Shown here piece after piece: positions 25,291 through 33,600 of a stretch of DNA of 64,000 bases. Source of the stretch: Saprospiraceae bacterium (lineage in GTDB: Bacteria > Bacteroidota > Bacteroidia > Chitinophagales > Saprospiraceae); assembly GCA_016715465.1 (NCBI GenBank), contig JADKAA010000029.1:1302001-1366000 (forward strand), given 5' to 3'. Position 1 is the first letter of the stretch; every line of letters begins with the position of its first letter. The position numbers and the translations under genes were made by a program. The notes under the pieces are model-generated. The model was not told the DNA's origin and searched no databases. It saw only the letters and a list, made by a program, of their open reading frames with translations.

Positions 25291-27393
25291 TCAAAACCCT
25301 TTTTTTAAATCTACGACAATAGCTCCACGTTCAGCAATGGAATAAAATTGAGCCCCGGACTGCTGTGCTTGACGTTTCCATGTCCTTAAATTATCTCCCT
25401 TTATCGTTCCATCGGCAATGAGAACGGTGCCGGGTCCCAGCTTCAATTCCGGTCTCCAGGAAACACCATTGGTCAGTAAGCCATATCCGGTATCCATCTC
25501 TAAAGAGACTTCACAAAATTCATTGTTAACCACCGAGACAATGCATTTACCGACTTTAATGCGATTGCCCTGTTTTATCAGGTTGCGCATGATAAAATTA
25601 TCCCCACATCCTTTTGATTTTATTACCCTGCCAATGAAATGGGACGCCCTGTGTTCTTTATGCACAAAAGCCGCTTTTTCAGGATTTACGGTCTCACCTC
25701 CCAAAACTATTGCCGTTGTCCCTACAAATAAATCCGCCAGACTACCGCCAGCTACATCATATACCGTGAGTTTCGTTTGGGTTGACGCGGCATAAAAACG
25801 TATTCCGATGGAAAGCCCTAATATGGATATTAAAGACAGGGCAAAAAAAAGCAGGCTGTTTCTTTTTAAAACCAGATAAATCATGAACAAAGCCAGAGAA
25901 ACATTGAGATACCAAAACTCCCATGTAGTAAAATGCAGACCATCAAGCGAGCTCATGGGAAGGCTGTCTACCCACCTGACAGAATTGATAAACATTTTCA
26001 ATAAAAATTTAAAAACTGAAGCCAGGATTTCATTTAGTGCCATACTCCAGGGTTCAAGTATAACGATGAGTAGGCCCAGTTTTAGCGCCAGGGCAGACAG
26101 CCACACCGGCACAAAACCACTTAACAAAAAATAGACCGGAAACTTATGAAATGCGTAAATTGTGATGGGCAATACTAAAATTTGGGCTGCCATGGATGCA
26201 CTTACGTATTGCCAGACCCAGCCTACAAACCGGCTGTCAGCCATATACCAACTATTGATAAAAGGGTAAAAAAAAGACAGGCTCAACAATGCCAGAAAAG
26301 AAAACTGAAAAGATGCCTGAAACAAGAGCCGCGGATCATAAATCAGCATGGCAACCGCACAAAAAGCAAGGATGTTGAAATGGTTGTAATGATATCGCTG
26401 ATATTTGCCAAACAGGACCAGACTAAACATCACGGCAGACCTCACTACCGCCGCAGCTGCGCCGGTGATCAGGGTGAAAAACCAAAGGATGGCAAGAAGA
26501 GATACCAGTTTCAAATATTTAACCCAGCTTTTTCTTTGAGCAATGCGGTCGAAGAAAAACATCAATACCTCAGCCAGTACAGCGAGGTGCATGCCGGAGA
26601 CTGCCAGGATATGCACGGATCCGGAATCAGAAAAAGCCCGGTACATTTCTTCGCTTACCATGCCCCGATAACCGAGAATCATGGCATTGGCAATGGCTTC
26701 CTGGTCGTGATCCGGCAAGTACTTTTTAAAAATCATCATGCAGAAGGCTCGTGCATCCATTGCTTGCTGGCGGAGAAAACCCAAACCCTTTCGCCCCACC
26801 ACAATGTGACCTGCTTTCACAAATACCTGATGGCTTATTCCTTTGTCCCACAGGTACGCCTTATAATCAAAGACTCCCGGATTGGTATTGGTCTTTACGG
26901 TGGTCACCCGGCCTTGAAACCAGATACGATCACCTGGATGGTAAGCCGCCGCAATGCTGTCTTGTGCATCAAAATAAATCATGACTTCATGACTCACCTC
27001 CATACAAGAATCAGCGGCACATAAATGCTCCAAAATCAATTGTACCCTTACGGATCTTTTTATCTCCGGAATTTCAGCGATTACACCAATGCCTTCGATC
27101 TCAGTTGCACTTCCTATCCTGTGCATGTAATGTTTGCGATCCACCACGGGCTGATGAACGCCCATAAGCACAGCACCCAACAGAAAAAATATGGTCAGCA
27201 CCTGATGACCTGCGACCAAAGAATGCCGGTGGTTATATGCAGATATAAATTCCTTGTAAAATGAATAGGTTAGCAGTACAAAAAAAGCAGCAACCCATAA
27301 AGTCAAAGGTACCAAAACCTGGCTTGACAATAAAATACCTGCCATAAGGGCAAGCGCCAACCTTCCAAAGGGGTATAGCCTCCAGTGAATCAT
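25291..27393 (-). CDS. comEC: ComEC/Rec2-family DNA-uptake channel protein
   Basis: The 700-residue integral membrane protein has an N-terminal pair of membrane segments, then a DUF4131/OB-like region (~50-200). The competence core follows, with the hallmark SGSVHILAVSGMHLAVL and many further membrane segments to about residue 530. ComEC forms the inner-membrane channel through which single-stranded transforming DNA enters. The C-terminal ~170 residues begin like the usual metallo-beta-lactamase-like domain (LTVYDVAGGSLADLFVGTTAIVLGG) but lack an HxHxDH metal motif, so that domain is degenerate or non-catalytic. It lies upstream of the HhH protein on the same strand with ~157 bases between, a spacer where I see nothing else. 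Confidence 0.85.
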   Translation of the reverse strand: MIHWRLYPFGRLALALMAGILLSSQVLVPLTLWVAAFFVLLTYSFYKEFISAYNHRHSLVAGHQVLTIFFLLGAVLMGVHQPVVDRKHYMHRIGSATEIEGIGVIAEIPEIKRSVRVQLILEHLCAADSCMEVSHEVMIYFDAQDSIAAAYHPGDRIWFQGRVTTVKTNTNPGVFDYKAYLWDKGISHQVFVKAGHIVVGRKGLGFLRQQAMDARAFCMMIFKKYLPDHDQEAIANAMILGYRGMVSEEMYRAFSDSGSVHILAVSGMHLAVLAEVLMFFFDRIAQRKSWVKYLKLVSLLAILWFFTLITGAAAAVVRSAVMFSLVLFGKYQRYHYNHFNILAFCAVAMLIYDPRLLFQASFQFSFLALLSLSFFYPFINSWYMADSRFVGWVWQYVSASMAAQILVLPITIYAFHKFPVYFLLSGFVPVWLSALALKLGLLIVILEPWSMALNEILASVFKFLLKMFINSVRWVDSLPMSSLDGLHFTTWEFWYLNVSLALFMIYLVLKRNSLLFFALSLISILGLSIGIRFYAASTQTKLTVYDVAGGSLADLFVGTTAIVLGGETVNPEKAAFVHKEHRASHFIGRVIKSKGCGDNFIMRNLIKQGNRIKVGKCIVSVVNNEFCEVSLEMDTGYGLLTNGVSWRPELKLGPGTVLIADGTIKGDNLRTWKRQAQQSGAQFYSIAERGAIVVDLKKGF

Positions 27394-27572
27394 AATGCGT
27401 CGGGGTTAAATAACCGTAAATTTAATTTAAGCGTGCCCTGCCGCGCAAGGGTTGGTGCGTTAAATAAAGCTTAAACCATTTTAGTCATTGCATAGATGAT
27501 CCAACGCCACGCCATAAGTTAAACCCGCATTTAGAAAATATTTTCGATTTGAGAAGAGTGATTAACCCCTGG

Positions 27573-27818
27573 CTAATCTAATTTGGCGGCCTTTCTCTTT
27601 TTCCACCAAATAAAACCCAATACACTTACCAGGAGATAAGGCAGGGCGAGCATATAGAGGATGCCTGCATTCAGTGACCTGCCCTCAGTTCCTCCATTTT
27701 TGAGGTTGCTTTCTGCAGACATCTTACACATAGGACATTGGGCGTCTGCTTCTGGGATAAATATCATCAAAAGCATGGCAATGATAAGGATGGGCAGGAT
27801 TTTCTGAAATATTTTCAT
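27573..27818 (-). CDS. Small membrane protein with QCPMCK motif
   Basis: I start it at the ATG at 27818, which overlaps the TGA of the DUF420 gene (ATGA coupling). The 81-residue product has a signal-like segment (MKIFQKILPILIIAMLLMIF), the motif QCPMCKMSAESNLKNGG just after the presumed cleavage site, and a second membrane helix (GILYMLALPYLLVSVLGFIWW) with a KKRK tail. The CxxC could bind a metal or heme, but this is not shown. Its place after SCO-like and DUF420 genes suggests a part in oxidase assembly (inference). The 27394-27572 spacer beyond it holds nothing I can identify. Confidence 0.65.
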   Translation of the reverse strand: MKIFQKILPILIIAMLLMIFIPEADAQCPMCKMSAESNLKNGGTEGRSLNAGILYMLALPYLLVSVLGFIWWKKRKAAKLD

Positions 27819-28348
27819 GATGGATAACAGGGATATAACATGAGATAACAAACAGGTCCGGTAATTGCCACATAAAGCCATACAGGGTAAACCCAGCGTG
27901 CGATCTTTTTATGGGCTTCATATTGTCCGGTATAACCTTTGATAAAAGTATTGAGGATAAAAGGCAGGGAAATTCCTGCCAGGACAATATGGCTGATCAA
28001 TACTGCAAAATAAATTGTCCTTCGACTGCCTTCAAAACAATACCTGGTTTCTTCAGTGGTAAAATGGTACAAAACATAACAAAGCAGAAATGCTGCCGAA
28101 AAGAACATGGCACCATAAATGGATTTTCTGTGGGCCTCTATTTGGCCATTTTTAATAAAATACAAGGCTGCAAGCAAACAGCACGCAACCAAAGTATTCA
28201 GCACAGCATGTACAGGAGGTAGAAAACTAAAATCAATGCCAAGGTCAACTTTTACCCTACGCATCAATCCTACCAATAGCAGCACGAGGCCTGATAAAAT
28301 ATAAGCCAGGGCATTCATTTTTTTTGCCAACCTCAAATTCTGCTCCAT
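27815..28348 (-). CDS. DUF420 (YozB/CtaG-like) membrane protein
   Basis: The 177-residue protein has five predicted membrane segments: ALAYILSGLVLLLVGLM, LNTLVACCLLAALYFI, AMFFSAAFLLCYVLYHF, YFAVLISHIVLAGISL and WVYPVWLYVAITGPVCYLM. Conserved histidines appear in NGQIEAHRKS and YEAHKKIARW, the pattern of the DUF420 family. DUF420 proteins often sit in cytochrome oxidase gene clusters and are thought to help copper or heme delivery; the exact reaction is unknown. It starts four bases after the SCO-like gene and overlaps the next small gene, so the three are one operon. Confidence 0.8.
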   Translation of the reverse strand: MEQNLRLAKKMNALAYILSGLVLLLVGLMRRVKVDLGIDFSFLPPVHAVLNTLVACCLLAALYFIKNGQIEAHRKSIYGAMFFSAAFLLCYVLYHFTTEETRYCFEGSRRTIYFAVLISHIVLAGISLPFILNTFIKGYTGQYEAHKKIARWVYPVWLYVAITGPVCYLMLYPCYPS

Positions 28349-28352
28349 CCGG

Positions 28353-28877
28353 CTAGTTTTCTTTGTATAAAGGTAAGAGCACGGTGATGTGACCTGCCAT
28401 TCTTTTCATGTCATCCACGTTTCCTTCATAAACTTTTCTGATCTGAGTCATTGAGTCAATGATGAGATAAGAAGCATTGGGGAATTTTTGTTTTACCACC
28501 GCCATACTGCTATCAGCTAATCTGAAATAATTCTCTTTCAGCCTGATTGAGTCTTCTGCATTTTTAGCACCAAAAACAGGTAATAAATGTTGTGGGTTGA
28601 CTGAAGCTGCCATCTGAAAACCCTTTGCGTCTTTAAACTGGCCATACAGCCCGATGACGTCATTTTCATTACCCATGATTGAAACCACAGTACAATGGCT
28701 CTTCAATTTTACCGGGAGACCATTAGAAATCAACGTATCCACAAAGGGTATTTTTTGATCCAATTCTGTAATAAGTTGCTTCCTAAACTTGAAACCGCTC
28801 TTAAGGTATAAATAAGAACCCAGGGGCAAAAACCCAAGGATAAATACTACGGCAAGAATGGAAAGTGTTTTTCTCAT
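28353..28877 (-). CDS. SCO/redoxin-like protein lacking the copper-binding cysteines
   Basis: The 174-residue protein has one N-terminal membrane anchor (LSILAVVFILGFLPLGSYLYL) and a thioredoxin-fold-like remainder. The end (SYLIIDSMTQIRKVYEGNVDDMKRMAGHITVLL) resembles the C-terminal strand-helix of SCO1/SenC proteins, and its place after the oxidase genes is the normal place of SCO. Known SCO proteins bind copper through CxxxC plus a distal His. Here the corresponding loop reads LKSHCTVVSIMG and contains a single Cys, so copper chaperoning by the classical mechanism is doubtful. I call it SCO-like by context and C-terminal similarity only. It begins a separate transcript after the terminator at 28937-28963. 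Confidence 0.6.
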   Translation of the reverse strand: MRKTLSILAVVFILGFLPLGSYLYLKSGFKFRKQLITELDQKIPFVDTLISNGLPVKLKSHCTVVSIMGNENDVIGLYGQFKDAKGFQMAASVNPQHLLPVFGAKNAEDSIRLKENYFRLADSSMAVVKQKFPNASYLIIDSMTQIRKVYEGNVDDMKRMAGHITVLLPLYKEN

Positions 28878-28936
28878 GATTGGTGACTAACTACTTGTAA
28901 CAATTTCCCAGTCAAATGGTTGCCTGGGCAATGACC

Positions 28937-28963
28937 AAAAAAAAAGCGGGACAAGCCCGCTTT
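28937..28963 (-). terminator. Rho-independent terminator after the oxidase subunit IV gene
   Basis: AAAGCGGG and CCCGCTTT pair around ACAAG, and the minus strand continues into nine T. It starts five bases after the stop codon at 28968, so the main ACIII/oxidase transcript most likely ends here and the SCO-like group is expressed separately or by read-through. Confidence 0.75.
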
Positions 28964-28967
28964 CCTT

Positions 28968-29342
28968 TTATTTGTGATCGCCATCCATATGGGTGGCTGC
29001 TGAGGTAAGGTTTTTGGCTCTGGCCCGATTATTTTGCCAGTAACTGCCCTCAGCTGTAAAGGCAATGATTGCCCAAACCAGCAGCAAAGTGGGTACTAAA
29101 ACTGTTTTTACCAGGGCAGGCACCTCGTATTTCATGTGCATGAATTCATAAATGATCAGGTACGCCTTCACAATGCTCATGACAATCATTACCCCGCCAA
29201 TAAGCCAATGAGGCATATGGAAGCCAGGTATGACATAACCCTTACCCGTAAGGGCAAAAAACACCTCCGCAATGGTAATTATGGCCAGGATGATGATGGT
29301 TTTCGTCGCTATTTTCTTTGACTCTTCGTATGAATGTCCCAT
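28968..29342 (-). CDS. Cytochrome c oxidase subunit IV family protein
   Basis: The 124-residue protein has three membrane segments: KTIIILAIITIAEVFFALTG, WLIGGVMIVMSIVKAYLIIY and LVKTVLVPTLLLVWAIIAFT. The motif FMHMKYE between helices two and three is typical of the caa3-type subunit IV (COX4/prokaryotic) family. The C terminus is short and His-rich (ATHMDGDHK). It is the small stabilising subunit of the inner-membrane heme-copper oxidase, and the last gene before the terminator. Confidence 0.8.
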   Translation of the reverse strand: MGHSYEESKKIATKTIIILAIITIAEVFFALTGKGYVIPGFHMPHWLIGGVMIVMSIVKAYLIIYEFMHMKYEVPALVKTVLVPTLLLVWAIIAFTAEGSYWQNNRARAKNLTSAATHMDGDHK

Positions 29343-29363
29343 TTCTTTCTTTTTTACAGTCTT

Positions 29364-30209
29364 TTACAATAAATAAAACAATAAGAATACAAATACCCAT
29401 ACCAAATCCACAAAGTGCCAGTACAGGCCTATTTTTTCGACCATTTCGTATTTGTTGTTCCTTTTTTCATACAATCCTGAAGCTGAATTCAGGCATATGA
29501 TCAGCAGGAATACCACGCCTGACAAAACGTGGAAGCCGTGAAATCCTGTGATGAAGAAAAACAGGGCGCCAAATGCCTTGGGTCCGAATTCCAATTGCTT
29601 GGTTTTACCTGCATCGGGGCCTTCAGTTACTTTATAGGAAAGATGCTGAAAATGTCCGTCGTGTTGGTGGATCAAATAGGACTGGCCTGCATGAAATGTA
29701 TCTCCCTTTTTAACATCATGGCCATCTTCCAGATAAACACCAGCTTCTGTATGTGTGCCGAATGGATTGGTCTTGATGGTCATATGTTCTGCACCCATCA
29801 GCGTAGTCCATTCCCAGGCCTGACAACCAAGAAACATTAGTCCTCCCACAATGGTAAGCAGCATCCATTTTACCACTCCATTTTTATTGTTTTTCTGTCC
29901 TTCCTGCACCGCCCTTACCATGGTAAATGAACTGGCCAACAGGACAAACGTCATGATCGTTACAAATATCAGCGGTTTGTGGTGAATACCGCCGGGAAGT
30001 GAACTGAATACAAAATCAGGCACCGGCCATGATGGCATGCTAAACCTCAAGGCACCGTAGGCTATAAGAAAGCCTGCGAATGTAAAGGCATCTGACAAGA
30101 GGAAGTACCACATCATCAGTTTTCCATAACTGATTTTGAACGGTTCAGTACCGCCTGACCAGGATGGGTTGGTGTTTTCACCATGTAATGCTGCTGTTTC
30201 TGAAGCCAT
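29364..30209 (-). CDS. ctaE: Cytochrome c oxidase subunit III (longer copy)
   Basis: The 281-residue membrane protein has the subunit III helices (YFLLSDAFTFAGFLIAYGAL, MTFVLLASSFTMV, LLTIVGGLMFLGCQAWEW, FFITGFHGFHVLSGVVFLLI, YWHFVDLVWVFVFLLFYLL) and the signature HFVDLVW near the end. Between helices 4 and 5 there is a soluble insertion of about 60 residues (MGAEHMTIKTNPFG...TEGPDAGKTKQLEFGPKAF) absent from the second copy. Subunit III supports proton uptake and stability of the oxidase. It is 13 bases downstream of the shorter subunit III gene. Confidence 0.85.
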   Translation of the reverse strand: MASETAALHGENTNPSWSGGTEPFKISYGKLMMWYFLLSDAFTFAGFLIAYGALRFSMPSWPVPDFVFSSLPGGIHHKPLIFVTIMTFVLLASSFTMVRAVQEGQKNNKNGVVKWMLLTIVGGLMFLGCQAWEWTTLMGAEHMTIKTNPFGTHTEAGVYLEDGHDVKKGDTFHAGQSYLIHQHDGHFQHLSYKVTEGPDAGKTKQLEFGPKAFGALFFFITGFHGFHVLSGVVFLLIICLNSASGLYEKRNNKYEMVEKIGLYWHFVDLVWVFVFLLFYLL

Positions 30210-30222
30210 TATCTTTCTTTTT

Positions 30223-30804
30223 CTATCTGATTACATTTAAAAATACAAATAAGTATATCCATAGGGCTCCTAGAAAGTGCCAGAAATGTAAAACCATTTC
30301 TATCTTATTTCTGCGAACCTCACTAAATTTCATGGGTAGGGTAAAGGCATAAATACAGGTGACCAATAATACCGTAATGCCTCCCAAAACGTGAGCGGCA
30401 TGCGCCCCTGTGATTAGGTAAAAAAACGAACCTCCAACATTGGCCCTCATATCTACACCATTGGCATACATTTCCATCCAGCCCTGGTATTGTAAAACCA
30501 TAAATACAAAAGCCAGCATGGTACTTACGAGCAACATGGTTTTGTATTTGTCAGACTGCAATGATTTAAAGGCATTATAACCAAGATGCAGGGTAAAGCT
30601 CGATGCTATGATGGTAAGGGTACTTATGTAAAAAGAAAATGGAAGAGAAAACTGCAACCAGTTGCCTGCTCCCTGCTTGACAATGTAAGCACTGGTAAAG
30701 GCACCAAATAACATAACCATACTGGCCATGCCTACCCACAGGGCAAACAACTGAGGATTTAACCTCTTTGATCCTTCTTCTTTCCTAAATGCTGTCGCTT
30801 CCAT
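30223..30804 (-). CDS. ctaE: Cytochrome c oxidase subunit III (shorter copy)
   Basis: The 193-residue protein has five membrane helices typical of a compact heme-copper oxidase subunit III: LFALWVGMASMVMLFGAFTSAYI, LPFSFYISTLTIIASSFTLHLGY, VSTMLAFVFMVLQYQGW, FFYLITGAHAAHVLGGITVLL and MVLHFWHFLGALWIYLFVFL. The final HFWHFLGALWIYLF motif is diagnostic. Two subunit III genes side by side is normal for Bacteroidota oxidase clusters. It follows cyoE closely. Confidence 0.85.
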   Translation of the reverse strand: MEATAFRKEEGSKRLNPQLFALWVGMASMVMLFGAFTSAYIVKQGAGNWLQFSLPFSFYISTLTIIASSFTLHLGYNAFKSLQSDKYKTMLLVSTMLAFVFMVLQYQGWMEMYANGVDMRANVGGSFFYLITGAHAAHVLGGITVLLVTCIYAFTLPMKFSEVRRNKIEMVLHFWHFLGALWIYLFVFLNVIR

Positions 30805-30810
30805 CGTTCA

Positions 30811-31704
30811 TTAAATAAATAGTGAAATTAATAAAATCAAAGGCATATAAAAAAATGAAGAAAACATGAGGTTAAGACCCGATTGTCTGTCGCACTGCTT
30901 GTAAAAACGGTAACTGAATGTACCAAAGAGCATGGTTAAAACTATATTAAGCCCCATAGCTACCTGGCTTATATCTCCATTGTAATAAAGCAGAAATAAA
31001 ACAGGGGAAATAAGCAGGGTGTACAATAATGCATATAATCCTACATTCCGATCAATGAGGCCATCCACCTCCGGCAATAGTTTATACCCTGCTTTTTTGT
31101 AATCCTCAAAGCCCAGAAAACCTATAGACCAAAAATGCGGGAACTGCCATAAAAACTGGATGGCAAATAGTCCAACCGAAAGCGTGGTAAATTGCCCTTC
31201 TGCTGCAGTGCAGCCTATAAGAACCGGCAAAGCACCCGGTATGGCCCCAACGGCTACGGCAATGGTAGAATATCGCTTGAGTGGAGTATAGACAAATGCA
31301 TATAAAACAAAGGATAACATGCCCATCACCGCAGTGACGGGATTGATCATAGACAGCAAAGTAACACCTCCAAGACAGGTAAGTCCGGCAAACAATACCG
31401 CTTCACTGATCTTCATTCTACCTGCCGCCAAAGGCCGGATTTGAGTGCGTTTCATCAATGCATCATGCTCCTTTTCAAGCACTTCATTTATGGCGTTGGC
31501 AGAAGCCGTTACCATAAAGCCGCCGACCGCCAGAATCAAGAGCACCAGCATATTTATCTGTTGCTGTGCGGCAATAAGATATCCCAGGACAGAAGTAAAT
31601 ACTACTGTCATGGATAATCTGGTTTTGATAAGCAACATATAGTCGTTCCACTTACTGTAGCCGACTGTCAGTGACCTATCTCCCGTCTGAGTGCCTGTAT
31701 TCAC
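30811..31704 (-). CDS. cyoE: Protoheme IX farnesyltransferase
   Basis: The 297-residue UbiA-type membrane protein carries the first prenyltransferase motif (NAINEVLEKEHDALMKRTQIRPLAAGRM) and the second (GFLGFEDYKKAGYKLLPEV), with about nine membrane helices. It farnesylates protoheme IX to heme O, the first step to the heme A of the neighbouring oxidase. In the first motif the usual N-x3-D-x3-D is changed to N-x3-E-x3-EHD, still acidic. The gene sits directly after subunit I. Confidence 0.9.
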   Translation of the reverse strand: MNTGTQTGDRSLTVGYSKWNDYMLLIKTRLSMTVVFTSVLGYLIAAQQQINMLVLLILAVGGFMVTASANAINEVLEKEHDALMKRTQIRPLAAGRMKISEAVLFAGLTCLGGVTLLSMINPVTAVMGMLSFVLYAFVYTPLKRYSTIAVAVGAIPGALPVLIGCTAAEGQFTTLSVGLFAIQFLWQFPHFWSIGFLGFEDYKKAGYKLLPEVDGLIDRNVGLYALLYTLLISPVLFLLYYNGDISQVAMGLNIVLTMLFGTFSYRFYKQCDRQSGLNLMFSSFFYMPLILLISLFI

Positions 31705-31733
31705 GGATTTATTCGTTTTTTGTGTTTTCGGAG

Positions 31734-33578
31734 TTAATGATCGCCAACTTCACCTTCTTTCAAAGGTTCATATTGAGGTACAAACTCCCTTTCATCTTTA
31801 TTGTAGTCATAAGCCCATCTGTGAACAGCGGGTATGTTGCCTGGCCAGTTACCGTGCACAGGTTCAATGGGAGTAGTCCATTCAAGCGTTGCCGCATTAT
31901 ATGGGTTCTTTGAGGTCATCTTTCTTCCCCTCCAAATGCTGTAAAAGAAGTTGACCACAAAGATAAGCTGCACCACAAAAGAAAGTATGGCAGCTACCGT
32001 AATGAACTTATTCATTTCCGCAAAATGTTTAAAGGCATCAAAAGTATCAAAGCTGTAATACCTTCTTGGTACACCTGCCATACCCAGGTAGTGCATTGGC
32101 CAGAAAATGGCGTAAGCCAAAATAAGCGTGCCCCAGAAATGTATCTTGCCCAAGGTTTCGTTCATAAAACGCTGGTACATTTTGGGAAACCAATGGTAAA
32201 CACCGGCAAACATGCCAAAGAAAGCAGCAACGCCCATTACGATGTGAAAGTGTGCTACCACAAAGTATGTGTCGTGCATTTGGATGTCGATGGCTGAATT
32301 GCCCAGGAATATACCGGTAAGACCCCCTGAAATAAACATGGATACAAAACCGATGGCAAAGAGATTTGCGCTGTTCAGTCTGATACTTCCACCGTAAAGG
32401 GTAGTAATCCAGTTGAATACTTTAACCGCCGATGGTACCGCTATGATTAGGGTAAATACCACAAAGAAGTTGCTTATAAAAGGATTCACCCCTGCCATAA
32501 ACATATGGTGAGCCCATACAATGAATGATAAAAATCCAATGGCCATAATGGAATATACCATTGCCCTGTAGCCAAATATGGGTTTCCTTGAATTCACAGA
32601 AAGTACTTCAGATACGATACCCATGGCAGGAAGGATGATGATATACACTTCAGGGTGTCCTAAAAACCAGAAAAGGTGTTGATACAGGATCGGACTACCT
32701 CCTACTCTGTCGAGGGCCTGCCCCCCAATGAAAATATCACTGAGATAAAAGCTCGTACCCAAACTTCTGTCAAATATTAACATGAAAAATCCGGAAGCCA
32801 AGACAGGAAAGGAAAGTAATCCCAGAATAGCCGTAACGAAGAATGCCCAAATAGGTAATGGCAACCTCCACATACTCATTCCCTTCGTTCTCAGATTAAG
32901 TACGGTGGTAATGTAATTGATACCACCAAGTAAGACTGAAACCACAAACAATGTCAAACTTATAAGCCAGAGTGTCATACCTGTACCAGAACCTGCTGAG
33001 GCCTGGGGCAACGCACTCAATGGCGGATAAGCTACCCAGCCACCGGAAAATGGACCTGTACTCAGAAAAAGTGAGTAAAACATTACTACGCCGGCCATAA
33101 AGAAAAACCAGTATGACAGCATATTCAGAAATGGCGACGCCATATCTCTTGCTCCCACTTGCAAAGGAATAAGCAGGTTACTAAAAGTACCGCTCAGACC
33201 TGCGGTCAATACGAAAAATACAATGATGGTACCGTGCATGGTTACCAGAGCATAATAAAATTCAGGGGATAGTTTACCCACACCTTCTGCATCTACTACG
33301 ATCCACTTACCCAAAATGGGTTTCAACCATGCAAGACTCTCCTCGGGAAAACCCAACTGAAGTCTAAACACAATGGACATGGAAGCACCAATGATGGCCC
33401 AAATGATACCTGTAATCAGAAACTGCCTGGCAATCACTTTGTGATCCATGGAGAATACATAGTGGTTCAAAAAGCCAGATTTGAATTTATCTCCATGGTG
33501 GTGATCATGGAAATGATCGTTGTAGCCTTGCTCTTCGAACAAACTTTCCTCTCTTGTTTTAACAATTATTTCTGCCAT
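31734..33578 (-). CDS. ctaD: Cytochrome c oxidase subunit I
   Basis: The 614-residue protein is the catalytic heme-copper subunit with about twelve helices. Visible ligands and channel residues are MHGTIIVFF (low-spin heme His), GHPEVYIIILPAMG (CuB His and the cross-linked Tyr), AHHMFMAG (two CuB His) and HDTYFVVAHFHIVMG (high- and low-spin heme His). It reduces oxygen to water and pumps protons in the inner membrane. The N terminus has an extra His-rich stretch (DHFHDHHHGDKF). It follows coxB by 22 bases in the same operon. Confidence 0.95.
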   Translation of the reverse strand: MAEIIVKTREESLFEEQGYNDHFHDHHHGDKFKSGFLNHYVFSMDHKVIARQFLITGIIWAIIGASMSIVFRLQLGFPEESLAWLKPILGKWIVVDAEGVGKLSPEFYYALVTMHGTIIVFFVLTAGLSGTFSNLLIPLQVGARDMASPFLNMLSYWFFFMAGVVMFYSLFLSTGPFSGGWVAYPPLSALPQASAGSGTGMTLWLISLTLFVVSVLLGGINYITTVLNLRTKGMSMWRLPLPIWAFFVTAILGLLSFPVLASGFFMLIFDRSLGTSFYLSDIFIGGQALDRVGGSPILYQHLFWFLGHPEVYIIILPAMGIVSEVLSVNSRKPIFGYRAMVYSIMAIGFLSFIVWAHHMFMAGVNPFISNFFVVFTLIIAVPSAVKVFNWITTLYGGSIRLNSANLFAIGFVSMFISGGLTGIFLGNSAIDIQMHDTYFVVAHFHIVMGVAAFFGMFAGVYHWFPKMYQRFMNETLGKIHFWGTLILAYAIFWPMHYLGMAGVPRRYYSFDTFDAFKHFAEMNKFITVAAILSFVVQLIFVVNFFYSIWRGRKMTSKNPYNAATLEWTTPIEPVHGNWPGNIPAVHRWAYDYNKDEREFVPQYEPLKEGEVGDH

Positions 33579-33600
33579 TTTGAATTATGGTTGTAAATTT

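Noticed and set aside
26182..27024. 280-residue plus-strand frame
   Set aside because: It is antisense to the comEC coding region, has no signal or domain, and reflects codon use of the real gene.
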